Notes: generated by a model not told the origin, from the letters alone. A DNA stretch of 64,000 nt from Zizania palustris (GCA_019279435.1 JAAALK010000082.1:76108989-76172988), one strand, 5' to 3'; shown: positions 45,144 through 56,234, counted from the first letter of the stretch. Made by a program: numbers and translations.

Positions 45144-45641
45144 TGTTGGGGGAAATTACTCTATTTCCTAGACTTAAAGAGTAACCCTTCGTTGGCTGAG
45201 TGGGGACCCCGAAGCTGGCGGACTGTTGTTCGGAGCATACGTCGCCACGACCGGAGGGTGATACGGTGCAAAGTCCTAGAGAACCCTCCGGAGGGAAGAT
45301 GGAGGCCTCGAAGCAGAAGGACATGATTGATTGGATGTCCAGCTTATCCATCTACCTTGCAGTGCTTTACCGTGTATAACCTTGTTTATAATACCGAATA
45401 GTTTCTACTATGTCGGTTGTAATATAGGGGTAAATAGGTCTTTTCCTTATGCTTTTTTCCCTATAAATACCCCCCATTGTACCTTGTAAAAGGGGATCCG
45501 GAACAAGTTGTTCTTCTACACTCATTCGGGCAACTTGAGCTATGATCCATTTCGGAGGCTCAAGCTAGTCCTAAAACACAAACTTCTTGTTTGTCCGTTC
45601 TTGATTACCGAGAACCTGTTGGTGTAACATTTGCGCCAACA
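45144..45641 (+). repeat. Tat-3 5' LTR
   Basis: This 498-bp LTR runs from TGTTGGGGGAAATT to TTTGCGCCAACA. It differs from the 3' LTR only at 45623, where T replaces C of a CpG. Confidence 0.96.
45472..45478 (+). promoter_or_regulatory. Tat-3 5' LTR TATA box
   Basis: TATAAAT in CCCTATAAATACCCCCC lies about 330 bases into the LTR and is repeated at 56753-56759. Confidence 0.75.
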
Positions 45642-45643
45642 GT

Positions 45644-45661
45644 TGGCGCCGTCTGTGGGAA
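45644..45661 (+). promoter_or_regulatory. Tat-3 primer-binding site
   Basis: TGGCGCCGTCTGTGGGAA begins two bases after the 5' LTR. It has the form usual in Tat elements of grasses. I do not name the tRNA with certainty. Confidence 0.85.
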
Positions 45662-45848
45662 ACCAAGTTCTAAAAGCTTGTTCTCTACTGCTGACTGCAC
45701 TCCGAAGAGCACTTACAGAGGGAGCCTCGGAATCCCAAGACTCCGCGCACCCTTCAGTTAAGGGCTTCTTAGTGCAGCTCGAGGGCCTTCTCTCGACCCC
45801 TCGAGTCGTTCGAAGTCCTCCATCTCCAAGACATCTTCACGGCTAGCT

Positions 45849-47117
45849 ATGCCTCCGAAGCGTAGCCAGGCTTCGGGTCCTCTTCGAAGGTCCCCTCGGA
45901 CCAATGGAGCCGGACCCTCATCTAATCCAGCGATTCCTGCCGAGACCGCTGGGCGTCGAGCGCCCCGGGGCCCACTGCCTCCTCCTACAGTGCTTCAGAC
46001 CGACTACGCAGCTAGCCGGGATCCAGAAGTGCCCTCCGACGAAGATGAAGGCCCTCCCGAAACTGAGGCTACGCAGCTAGCCAGGCTTCAGGAGGAGGTA
46101 TCCAGGTGGAGGCAAGAGGCCGCCGATCGCCTCCGCACTCAAGCTTCCACCGAAACTCCAGGGGGGCCTCAAGACGATGGAACCCGCAATCCCCCAGAAG
46201 TTATCCAAGTCCCGGAGGAAGCCGAGAATGCATCCTTCGATAACGAATCCCCGTTACACCCTGATCTGCAGAGAGTGCCTTTCGACCCCAGATTCAAGGC
46301 CTCGAAGCTGCACAAGTACTCCGGGGGGTCGGACCCCGGAGAGTTCGCCCGCTCTTACGCCCTGGCAATAGAAGCAAGCGGAGGGGTGCGAAGCACCATG
46401 GCAAAATGCTTCCCCCTCGCTCTCGAAGGCGTGGCACTCCGCTGGTTCTGGTCCCTAAAGCCAGGATCGATCAGTTCATGGGAGCAGCTAAAAAAGAAAT
46501 TTGTGAGCAACTTCCAAGGTACCTTCGTGGCCCCGATGTCCACAGGAAGTTTGTTTCAGGTGAAGCAGCGGGTGGGAGAAACCCTCCGAGAGTACTTCAC
46601 GTGCTTCGCCCACACCAAGTCACAGATCAAGGGCATGTCTACCTCCTCGGTAGTTGATGCTGCCCGCGAAGGGGTGCTGAACCCCGACCTCCTCAGCAAA
46701 CTCCATCGGAAGCCAGTGACGTCTGTGGCACAACTCATGGCATACTTCGAACAGTATGCCAAGGCGGAGGAAGGATGTCTTCAGCGAGCTGAAGCGCCAT
46801 TGCCCACCCTCCGAGAAGTCAAAAGGGAGCCTAAAGCCTCTGCTACACTGCAACCTCCACAAGACAACCGCTTCAACGAGTACAAGTGAGGGAAGAAGCA
46901 TTTCCGCTCGGAGGTGCTAAACATTGCACCTTCAGCCTCGAAGGCACCTGCCAATTTCTAGCAGGTGAAAAATTTCAAGGCTGGGCCACCAAAGCCTCAA
47001 GAAAGGATGCCTGGCAGGCGCCAAAGTTTTTTCTGTTGTGTGCATGGCGACAATAGAAGCCATGACACGAAGGATTGCAAGGCAGTATTGGCCCTTCAGG
47101 GCGACTACCTTGAGTGA
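45849..47117 (+). pseudogene. Tat-3 gag, three nonsense codons
   Basis: The ATG at 45849 is the first in the polyprotein frame, about 190 bases after the primer site. The N-terminus is Pro/Arg-rich and low complexity. A short coiled stretch follows (LARLQEEVSRWRQEAADRL), then the gag core with LHKYSGGSDPGEFARSYALA, GVALRWFWSLKPGSISSW, KKKFVSNF and VKQRVGETLREYF. A zinc-like CCVHGDNRSHDTKDC lies at about 47033-47080. TGA 46887-46889, TAG 46959-46961 and TGA 47115-47117 interrupt one frame. TGG/CGA and CAG are the likely originals. Confidence 0.92.
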
Positions 47118-47567
47118 AATACCGGGCGGGGTACTTCGGATCGGACCCCACCGTCGGCACGCTCGGAGCCTGTTCAAACTGTGGCCCGAGCCGGTGCCCT
47201 CAAAGCCCCCATGCGGCTACCAGTGGCCAGTATTATGCCACCACCAAAGCAAGAAGATCCGCAAGACCGCGGCAAGAGAGTGGTCCTGCCCATCTCCGGA
47301 GGGGGGACCCTCGGAAGCATGTCCAAGAGACAGCGCTGCGAGTACATCCACGAGGTCGGGCACATTGGGACTTCGAGTTCCGCCGAAGGGATGCTAGAAT
47401 GGTCCCGTGTACCCATCTCATTCACAGCCAGCGACGCGGCGGGGGTGAAGTTCCCCCATGCTGACCCATTAGTCATCTCTGCTGATATAGCAGGAGCATA
47501 CGTTCGAAGGATCCTGGTAGATGGCGGGAGCTCCGCAGACATACTCTTCGTCTAGGCCTTCGACCAG
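47118..47567 (+). pseudogene. Tat-3 aspartic protease segment
   Basis: Same frame as gag. Visible are CEYIHEVGHIGT, ISFTASDAAGVKFPHADPLV and the active-site stretch RILVDGGSSADILFV, the DGG type found in Tat elements. TAG at 47553-47555 falls right after it and would cut the polyprotein before RT. Confidence 0.88.
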
Positions 47568-50057
47568 ATGTGCATACCTCGGAAGCATCTGCTTCCAGCA
47601 GCCCGGCCGCTTCAAGGGTTCTCAGGACCGTCTCTCGATGCCCTCGGCCAAATAGGCCACGAGGTTGCCTTCGGAGAGGGGCCTTTGGCCCGAGTAGAAG
47701 AGGTGATCTTCGATGTGGTTGATGCCCCTTACGCTTACAATGCTATCTTCGGTCGAGGGATGTTGAACCAGTTCGGGGCTATAGCACATCACAATTACCT
47801 TTGTCTCAAAATGCCCACGCAAGGTGGAGTGCTTACTATTTCAGGAGACCAGGCTGTAGCCAGGAGGACAGAGTATGGCCATGGGCAGCCATTGGACCCC
47901 CGACAAGTGCATAATGTGGCGGAAAGCGCCGAAAAAGTACCAGAGGCCTTGAACCCTTCGAAGGGATCTTCGCTCAAGCCAAGCCCGGAGGGTGATGTCG
48001 AGACAAGAATAATCTCAGAAGATGGCAAAGAATACCCAGTGAAATTTGGCAAGGGGCTATCTCCAGAAATAACCGCCTCGTTAGAAGAAGTCGTCAGGAA
48101 AAATCTAGACATATTTGCTTGGACCGACGAAGACATCACCGGGGTCGATCGAAGCATCATCGAGCATAGTTTGCTCGTCAACCCGAAGGCCAAGCCGGTG
48201 CGCCAGGGGCTCCGCAAGCTGTCAGCAGAAAGAGCAAGCCTAGCCAAGGCCGAAGTAGAAAAATTGTTAAGGGCTGGCATCATCAGGGAAGTAGCCCATG
48301 CTGAGTGGTTGGCTAACCCTGTTTTTGTAAGAAAGAAGGACTCGAACAAGTGGCGCATGTGTATTGATTTCACCTCGTTGAATAAAGCATGCCCGCGAGA
48401 CCCCTACCCAATGCCCCGAATAGATCAATTGATAGATTCCACAGCCGGCTCCGAATTATTAAGCTTCCTCGACGCTTATTCCGGGTACCATCAAGTATGG
48501 CTGAAGCGCGAAGACGAAGCCAAGACAAGCTTTATAACTCCTTCCGGAGTATTCTATTATGTAAGAATGCCTTTTGGTTTACGGAATGCCGGAGCCACCT
48601 TTTCTCGCTTAATAGCTAAGGCACTAGGTCATCAGATAGGCCGCAATGTCGAAGCCTATATGGACGATATTGTAATAAAAAGTGCTCAAAAGCACCGGCA
48701 TAGCTTAGATCTAGCTGAAACATTTGAGAGCCTCCGAGCATGTGGAGTACGCCTCAACCCCAAAAAATGTATATTCGGGGTGCAAGCAGGAAAGCTGCTA
48801 GGGTACTTAGTTTCGAGCAGGGGGATCGAAGCTAGCCCAACACAAATAAGTGCACTGCAAAGGATGGCTTCGCCAGAGAATTTGAAACAAGTACAGAAGC
48901 TAGCAGGAAGGCTCGCAGCACTCAGCAGGTTCCTGTCCAGGTTGGCAGAGCGGAGCCTCCCAATTTTCAAGGCACTGAAGGGATCCGAAAGCTTCAGCTG
49001 GACGCCGGAGTGCCAGAAGAGCTTCGAGGATATAAAAGCATACCTCGGCACATTATCAACCTTAACTGTTCCCCTTCCAAAGGAAACACTGCTTTTATAT
49101 CTTGCAGCAACGGGTTCAGCAGTAAGCGCAGTGCTGGTCCGAGAAGTTGAGCTTAAAGGGAAGCTGGTGCAAAACCTAGTTTATTTTGTGTCGGAGGCAT
49201 TATCCGGAGCCAAGGTCAGATACTCCGAGCTCGAGAAGTTTGCTTATGCCCTAGTAATGGCCTCGCGAAAGCTAAGGCATTATTTCTTGGCGCATAACCT
49301 CATCGTCCCTACATCGTATCCCCTGGGAGATATGCTCCGAAACAAAGATTCCACAGGCAGGATTGGAAAATGGGCAGTCGAGCTGGCACCCTTTGAAATC
49401 TCCTTCACGGCAAGAACAGCTGTTAAATCTCAAATTATAGCAGATTTCGTAGCAGAATGGACTCCATCTGCAATCTGGACCACGGAAGAACCCTCCGAAG
49501 GTTTTTGGACAATATTCTCTGACGGAGCTTACCAAGCATCAGGTGCTGGAGCAGGGGCCGTCATCATATCACCATCAGGGCAGAAGGCCATGTATTCCGC
49601 AAGACTCAATTTCAGAACCACTAATAACATTGCCGAGTATGAAGGAATCTTGCTAGGCCTCCGAAAGGCTAAAGCGCTCGGAGCTGCAAGAATAGTGATC
49701 AAGATAGATTCCCAAGTCGTCGCGGGGCATATCGACAAAAGTTTTCAAGCAAAAAACCCACATCTCGCGCAATACCTTGAAGAAATCCGCAAGGCCGAAG
49801 CAGCATTCAAAAGGTTTATAGTACGAAGCATCCCTCGGGAAGAGAATCAACTTGCAGATATTCTTGCAAAGGCGGTAGCAGGAGCAGTGGACCTCCCGGA
49901 GGGTGCTTTCTACGAAGAGCTAGAGCAGCCAGCGGCTGACCAAATACCCTCGGCAGAAGTAATGTGCATTCCAGCTACAGATTGGCGAGCTCTGATAATA
50001 AGCATGTTGCAAAGTAGCATGGACCCTCCGGAAGGCCCGGAAGCTCGAAGGTTGTAA
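47568..50057 (+). pseudogene. Tat-3 reverse transcriptase and two RNase H domains
   Basis: This 829-codon open segment reads RT motifs AEWLANPVFVRKKDSNKWRM, SFLDAYSGYHQVWL, MPFGLRNAGATFSRL, catalytic AYMDDIVIK (about 48655-48680) and GKLLGYLVSSRGIE. The first RNase H follows (SFSWTPECQKSFEDIKAYL, KVRYSELEKFAYALV). The second, archaeal-type RNase H (about 49500-49880) has FSDGAYQASGAGAGAVI, NNIAEYEGILLGLRKAKALG and IPREENQLADILAKA. All active-site residues I recognise are present. It ends at TAA 50055-50057, probably once CAA. Confidence 0.95.
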
Positions 50058-51194
50058 GCAAGAGCTCGAAATTACAAGCTTATTGATGAAGTGCTATACA
50101 AGGCCGGAGTATGTTCACCCCTACTTCGATGCATCTCACAGCCTGAAGGTCAAGACATACTTTGGGGCATCCACGAAGGACTGTGCGGAGGTCATTTAGC
50201 CCCTCGAGCGCTAGCAGGCAAGACGCTTCGGCAAGGGTTTTATTGGCCAACAATAGTAAGAGACGCGGAAGAACTAGTTCGAACATGCCAAGGATGCCAG
50301 TGGATGGGCAGACGGAGCCATCGCCCGCCAGCTTAGCTTCAAGTTATTGCCCCAGTATGGCCAATGGCTAGATGGGGCATGGACCTCATAGGCCCTTTCC
50401 CAATGGCAAAAGGCGGTTTGAAATTTGTGGTAGTAGCAATCGAGTACTTCTCAAAATGGGTGGAAGCGGAGCCGCTAACAGCTATCACCTCGAGGAACGT
50501 GCAAAAATTCTTCTTGCAGAATATTATATGCAGGTTCGGAGTTCCTAGAGAGTTGACGGTGGATAATGGAACCCAGTTCGAAGCTGATACCTTCCAAACA
50601 TTTTGTGAAGAACTAGGCATTAAGCTATGCTTCGCAGCAGTGCGACATCCGCAGTCCAACGGAGCCGTCGAGCGAGCCAACGGGAACATCTTCTCCGGGT
50701 TAAATCGCCGAATTGTAGGATTGGCCAAGGGGTTGTGGGTCGAAGAACTACCTAAAATCTTATGGTCCATCCGAACCACTCAAACTAGATCAACAGGTTT
50801 CACACCATTCAGATTGCTCTTCGGAGATGAAGCCATGACTCCTACGGAGCTCAGAGGGGAGTCGCTTCGCGTAATTCAACCCGGGCACGAAGATGACCGG
50901 AGTACTTCACTAGATCTGTCAGAAGAAACAAGGCTTCGAGCTGTCGCCAACCTGACTAAGTACCAGGACCACACAAAAACGTGGTATGACCCGAAAGTTA
51001 GATTAAGTGAGTTAAAGCCGGGTCATCTAGTATTGCGAAGTGTAATAGCTCCGGGGAAGCTAGGAAACAAATGGGAAGGACCATATGTTATCTTACGCTC
51101 AGGACGCCCCGGATCATTTAAATTAGCTAATTTAGAAGGGGAAGAGTTGAAACATGCATGGCATGCGGAGCACCTTAAGCGCTACTATGCTTAA
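50058..51194 (+). pseudogene. Tat-3 integrase, one nonsense codon
   Basis: It continues in the same frame. The zinc region has HEGLCGGHLAPRALAGKTL and CQGCQWMG, the H2C2 pattern, before TAG 50334-50336 (probably CAG). The core has RWGMDLIGPFP, TVDNGTQFEA and NGAVERANGN, so the DDE triad is intact. The C-terminal domain has WYDPKVRLSELKPGHLVLR and NKWEGPYVI and ends HLKRYYA at 51194. There is no chromodomain, as expected for Tat. Confidence 0.94.
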
Positions 51195-51381
51195 GGCCTC
51201 TTTGTAATCACTTGTAGAACTTTCCTTTCTATAAATAAAGATAAGGGTTGAAACCTGTTTTGCTCTTTGAATATCCCTTAATCCTGATGGACGCATTGGG
51301 AGGACGGTGATGCTGGTAGAGCCAAGCATTTTTCTCAAGACCCAAGGGGCTGCCTCCGAACCATTGGTTCAGCGGCTCCGC
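51195..51381 (+). other. Tat-3 spacer after pol
   Basis: A short non-coding spacer with CTATAAATAAAG at about 51230 separates the integrase stop from the tandem array. AATAAA there might act as a polyadenylation signal, but nothing else supports this. Confidence 0.4.
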
Positions 51382-51925
51382 CAACCTACGGATTCTAGGC
51401 TCCGGCTTGTTAGGATCCGTAGAAGAGTCTAAGGACTTTAAAGAAAACAGATTTTCAGCCTCCGGGTGCGAAGTATCTGTAAAAGAGCCGAAGGTGGCCA
51501 ACCTACGGATTCCAGGCTCCGGCTTGTTAGGATCCGTAGAAGAGTCTAAGGACTTTAAAGAAAACAGATTTTCAGCCTCTGGGTGCGAAGTATCTGTAAA
51601 AGAGCCGAAGGTGGCCAACCTACGGATTCCAGGCTCCGGCTTGTTAGGATCCGTAGAAGAGTCTAAGGACTTTAAAGAAAACAGATTTTCAGCCTCCGGG
51701 TGTGAAGTATCTGTAAAAGAGCCGAAGGTGGCCAACCTACGGATTCCAGGCTCCGGCTTGTTAGGATCCGTAGAAGAGTCTAAGGACTTTAAAGAAAACA
51801 GATTTTAAGCCTCCGGGTGCAAAGTATCTGTAAAAGAGCCGAAGGTGGCCAACCTACGGATTCCAGGCTACGGCTTGTTAGGATCCGTACAAGAATCTAG
51901 AGACTTAAAAAAAGAGGCAGCGAGC
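51382..51925 (+). repeat. 117-bp tandem repeat array in Tat-3
   Basis: CCAACCTACGGATTC begins at 51382, 51498, 51615, 51732 and 51849, giving units of 116-117 bases and about 4.6 copies. The first units are nearly identical; the last is diverged and truncated. Because 117 is a multiple of three, both strands stay open through it (133 and 168 codons), but the ORFs have no known motif. Tat elements are known for variable tandem repeats after pol. Confidence 0.92.
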
Positions 51926-52111
51926 AAATTTTTAGTCTTCGAAAGCAAATGATAAGTACAAAGTTCGAAGCATGCAGGTGTTCGGACAGTCATTGTGCCT
52001 AGCGAACCCTTTTCTATGGTAAAGGCTCCGCCACCCACAAGGGGGGTCGGAAGGTACGAGTCACACAGCATACTTTCGAAGCATTTCACATTAAATCATT
52101 ATAATTATACA
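51926..52111 (+). other. Tat-3 spacer between repeat array and antisense coding sequence
   Basis: No gene is seen here. The sequence is unique within the window and ends just beyond the stop of the small antisense ORF. Confidence 0.4.
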
Positions 52112-52579
52112 TCAAGAGAAATTTTTGTCTAAGCCTAAATAAAATCGGAGACCCTTTCGGCCCCTAGAGCTACCCCTGCGGCTACTTTGCCCTTCGGAGC
52201 TTGAAGCCGCCGAAGTCGTCCTTTTAGTCCGGGTACTTCTCTTTTTCTTCGAGGCTCGCAATTTCCTCTGCTCCTCTCGAAGCTCAGCCCATGTCAGGAG
52301 CCTTTCGGAGTCACCCTCCGCAGGGTCTTCAGCTCGGTACTCCGAGTCGGACCAATCAATAGGTTCGGAAGACGAGGACCCCTCCGTCTATTCTTCCTCT
52401 TTAATATAAGCTAAGACGTCCCTTCGAACTTCAAGGGTGATCTCCCCCCCGTCTCCGCGAGGAACAGAAAAGCGCGAGCGGCGGTAAGGCCTCAAACCCT
52501 CGAGGTTTGCCCACTCCTTTCGGAGCTCGTTGGTAATCTCCAGAAGTTCGAAGTCAGAGCTCGAAGGGCACGACAAAAC
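52112..52579 (-). pseudogene. Second antisense ORF or terminal exon in Tat-3
   Basis: Read on the minus strand, a pyrimidine-rich stretch ending TAG at about 52580 resembles a splice acceptor. The frame after it opens VLSCPSSSDFELLEITNELR and continues PYRRSRFSVPRGDGGEITLE. After an in-frame TAG at 52390-52388 it carries on as an acidic segment (SEYRAEDPAEGDSERLL) and a strongly basic tail (RASKKKRSTRTKRTT, SRRGSSRGRKG) to TGA at 52114-52112. The basic tail resembles a nuclear-localisation signal. It is either an alternative last exon of the antisense gene or a separate small ORF. I recognise no family. Confidence 0.5.
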
Positions 52580-52682
52580 CTAAAAAAAAGAGCAGAACAC
52601 CCAAGACAAGTTCCCGTTTATAACTTTTTCTTTAATAAAAGCAGGGTTTACAAGGCTTCATATACGTAGCAATCCTAAGCGG

Positions 52683-55600
52683 CTAGACCTGCGGGTCGGT
52701 CGGCGGAGCAAGAACCGAAGGGGCTGGCGCAGCAGGAAGGGGTGGCCTTGTTTGCGCTTGCTTCTGCCGGCGGGCCTCGTCAATCCAGGCCTTAGCTGCG
52801 GCCTTATGGTCTGTCTTTCAGGTCGACCGGAAGGCTTCCCAGGCCGAAGCCACCTCCGAAGATGGCCGCAGCAAGTCGTCGTCCGCAAAGCCTCTAGGAG
52901 ACGAACCTACGACTGAGCCAAGGGGGATCCGAAGGGATTCAAGATGACGAAGAACCCCGATACCAGCGCACTGTCCGGAGATTTCCCCGTACCGAATACC
53001 GGAGTTCTTCATCAACGACGAAGCAACCTGGATCCTCGTCAGCTTCCGGTCAAGGGGCTCGTGGGTTGCCGCAGAAGACGAAGGGCACATGGTGCCGAAG
53101 TACTCCAGCTTCCAAGGTACGATCCGCAGTACTAGAGTTCTTCTTCTCCGCTGCTTCTAGGCCCGCAGCAGTCGCGCCCACTTCGGCCACCCGGAGCATC
53201 AAAGAACTCTTGAGGGCCATCGCCTGGCTAAGAGCCCCCTGAAGCTCCACCAGCTGCGCACTTGAGGTAGCGGCCTCTTGGCGGAGCCTTTCAACCTCCG
53301 CTCGAAGGACAACGCGCTCGGCCTCGACCTCCTGGGCAGACGAACGGAGGGCTCCGAGGGCTTCGTCCGACGCCGCCCTACCCCTCCGTTCCTCCAAGAC
53401 TTCTTCCTCCAGCCTAAGGGATCTCCCGGTGGAGTCGTTAAGGGCCATTTGGAGGGTAGTGACCTTCCGTTTAAGTCAATTAACTTCGACCTCGTTGGAA
53501 GTCGCTGCCGCTCTAGCAAGAATAAATTGCTGCAAAAAGAACTAAGTAAGTACTAAAGTATTTATGACTACTAATGCGAAGTAGCTATGGTGTCTTTTCA
53601 TACCTGAAGGGCAGCCCTTTCGAGGGACGTGTTGAGTGTCGAAGCCCTGGCCTCGCTCAAGACGGAGATCAACTCCGAATTGGCAATGTCCTGGCTTCTC
53701 TCAGCCAGGGGCTCCATGAGTCTTCGGAGGCCACTCCGGTGCTCCAAGAACGGAGCCAGCAGAGGAAGCCAAGACAGAGCTTGAGCATCATCCGCTGCGG
53801 CCTCATCCTCCGAATTGCCAACGAAGGGTGCTGCCTGGCCAGGAAGGAGGCCGAGGCTAGAAATACTATTGCCCCGCCCCGGTATGAAGGAGGGCGAAGC
53901 AGGAGTACCCCGACCATCGACAACCACCTCTTCGACCAGAACCGCAGCGGCGGAGGCAACCTCGGTGGTCGAGGCGGCCACTACAGGAGTGACCTCCGTC
54001 GCCAACTCCGTCCCGGCGAGCACGTCGTCTGCCCCGAAGGACACATTCTCCGCCGCCAAATTCGGAGCCTCCAGAGGTGCGGAGGGATCCACTCGAAGGA
54101 CAGCCTCCGAAGACGCAGGGGCTTCAGACACCACCAAAGCATCAACACCCGAAGAGGTACCTATTTCAATAACAAAATTAATAAGCATGTTTTCACAGAC
54201 AGCAAGCAGGTATTGAGTATAAAAGGGAGGAGCTTCGGAAAAAACCTCCGGGAGCTTCGTGGGGAAGGATTGCTGGATCCTCCAAGGCTTCGTACATTTG
54301 GAGGATGTCGGCGAAGTCATCCCCCAAGGTCCTGCCCTCAACATTTTCCATCGGAGCCACGGCCTCCGCAGGGACCACCTCAGGTGTGGGCAAGTTGGGA
54401 GTAGGGGAGTCCGACTCCACCTGAACAACGACGGGCGCAGCAGGAGCAGTCGAAGTCACACTTGCCACCACCCCAGCGAAGGAGGGAGGAGGGACTTCCC
54501 CTGTATCTTCGTCACCCAGGAGGTAGGCTTCAAAGGCCGCTGCTGTCTGGCCGTCGGAGTCTTCTACCTCTTCGGAGGCCGAGCTTTGCGCACCCGGCGA
54601 CGAGACAGACGAGGCGGGCGCCAACTCCGAAGGGTGCTTCGCTACCTTCTTCCTCCGAAGCGGCTGTTTGCCGGCCTTCTTGGAGGGCTCGGCAGCGGCT
54701 TTCCTCTTACGGCCAACTGCTCCGGTCGGAGCGAAGTCAGGAAGATTTGGGGGCTCCATGCCGAGAGCTCTCCACACTTTGTTGGATCGCTCCCAGCTCC
54801 CCACCAGCTCCAACCTTCTTTGCCTCTCGGCCACCGAAGGGGCTCCGAGAACTCATTCGGTGGCCCGAACTACGTCCTCCGGAGCCAATGCCAGAGGTGC
54901 CACTGAAAGAAAAAGGTATGAGAATATAAGTATAATTGATTTATTCATTTAAATATGATGCAGCAAGGAGGAGGTTTACCTAAGTTTCGGAGGTCCCCCT
55001 CCGAAGCTTGTGGGAACACAATCGGCCAGTTGGCTCCAAGGGGAGGGATCTAAAGGGTGACGAACTCCTCAGCCAGGTCACGCATGCTCATACGACGAGC
55101 CACTGAGGTAAGAAACCCTAGCCTCGTCGAGAGCAGGCTAGGGTTCGGAGAGATGTCCGCCTCCTTCCGGTACCAGATCTCTTGGAGAGGACCAGCGAGG
55201 GGGGAGTCCTCTCCGACTTCGGCATAAAACCACCGAAGTATCCAGTTGGTGTACCACCTGTCGTTTATAGCTTTGGCAGGGAAGCGGAGGGCGTGCTCCC
55301 TCCGCAGCTGGAAGTTGACGCTGCCGAAGGCTATCGTCACCTTGGAGTCCCCTGGCCCGTCTTGTGGCTTCGGTTGGCATATGGCTTCTTGAGTCGCGGC
55401 GAAGATTTCGGAGCGTCCTTCGCACCCCTCCACCCGGAGTGCCCATTCGAAGATGGCCAATCGGGCGATGGCGTTTGGGGACAGTTGAGGCAGGGTGATA
55501 TGGAACAAGTCCAACACCTCTGCCAAGAAGTCCACGGCCGGCAGCCCTAGGCCTGCTTCGAAGAATGCTTCGAAGACCACCACCTCTCTGCTCCTTGGCC

Positions 55601-55874
55601 TTGGAGTCGACTCCGTCCCAGGGACTCGAGTCCTCAGCCCAGCGCCCAACCTTCCATCCACCGCTTCTTCAATGGACTCGGCGGTGCTCAAGGATTGGCC
55701 GATGATGAAGCTTTGAGCAATCTTCTTCTTGGAGGGCGGACGGAGCGCCCGAGGATTCTTGGGCCAAGCACCGCTCGGAGCCCCCGCCATTACCGCTGCT
55801 GCCGAAGCGGCCCACGCCTGCCTCTGCGCCAAGGTGTTGGCCGCTGCAGGGGTGGTGTGGCTAGTTCTCGCCAT
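52683..55874 (-). pseudogene. Antisense spliced gene in Tat-3 (Transposase_28-like), with stops
   Basis: This gene is read opposite to gag-pol. Inferred exons are 55874-54980, 54902-54246, 54160-53604 and 53529-52683. Junctions are GT...AG with pyrimidine tracts, and the coding phase is kept at all three introns (the second donor, GTTTTT, is weak). Exon 1 has VVVFEAFFEAGLGLP, LSPNAIARLAIFEWAL and IAFGSVNFQLRR, resembling the plant Transposase_28 (putative gypsy-type transposon, PF04195) domain. Exon 2 is basic then acidic, exon 3 Ala/Glu-rich, and exon 4 a coiled coil (about 53450-53200). Stops at 55052-55050, about 54854, about 53479 and 52820-52818, plus a one-base shift near 53110, disable it. 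Function is unknown. Confidence 0.75.
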
Positions 55875-55968
55875 CGCGCTCGAACGTTCAAGAGTTTGGA
55901 AGATTGGGGGAAAGGTGAATCGCAGGTGATGAATGCGGTAAAAAATCTCGGTTAATCTCTGTCTTCCC

Positions 55969-55976
55969 CTTTTATA
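55969..55976 (-). promoter_or_regulatory. TATA box of the Tat-3 antisense gene
   Basis: The minus strand reads TATAAAAG about 95 bases upstream of the antisense ATG at 55874, a spacing suited to a short 5' untranslated region. Confidence 0.65.
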
Positions 55977-56148
55977 ACCACACGACCAGTACTACTCTTC
56001 GGTTGATTTCACATTGCAGGTTCGGCTTCCGTCACCGACAAGTGGGTCCGGTAATTGGAACGGCGTATAACCGCTGTAAAAATCGACTGTTACCTTTTTT
56101 GTAGAAGGTAACGGCTACTTGCGCCGTAACGGTTACTTTGATGGCGCC

Positions 56149-56234
56149 CCACGACGTTCGCTCTCCGGAACCGTCTCCACGACGTGGGTACTCCGAAACT
56201 GTCTCCACGACGTTCGCACTCTGAAACCGTTCTC
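56149..56234 (-). repeat. 28-bp repeats upstream of the antisense promoter
   Basis: ACGACGT begins at 56151, 56179 and 56207, each followed by a diverged ...CTCCGAAAC(T/C)GTCTCC stretch, giving three copies with a 28-base period. Just left (about 56107-56136) GTAACGG occurs twice in inverted or direct form. The location 170-260 bases upstream of the antisense TATA box suggests promoter elements. Confidence 0.6.

Noticed and set aside
46887..46889. Programmed stop readthrough between Tat-3 gag and pol
   Set aside because: There are six stops, several inside domains (gag, integrase) rather than at a gag-pol border, and no readthrough context stands out; decay is simpler.
51229..51808. ORFs of 168 and 133 codons on both strands of the Tat-3 tandem array
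   Set aside because: The 117-bp period is a multiple of three, so any open unit gives an open array in both directions. There is no start context or motif.
51382..51925. CRISPR-like array
   Set aside because: Units are contiguous 117-bp tandem repeats without unique spacers, inside a plant retrotransposon.
53574..54929. Plus-strand ORFs of 276, 215 and 155 codons opposite the antisense gene
   Set aside because: They are shadows of the minus-strand exons, which have splice sites, domain resemblance and a promoter; the plus frames have none.
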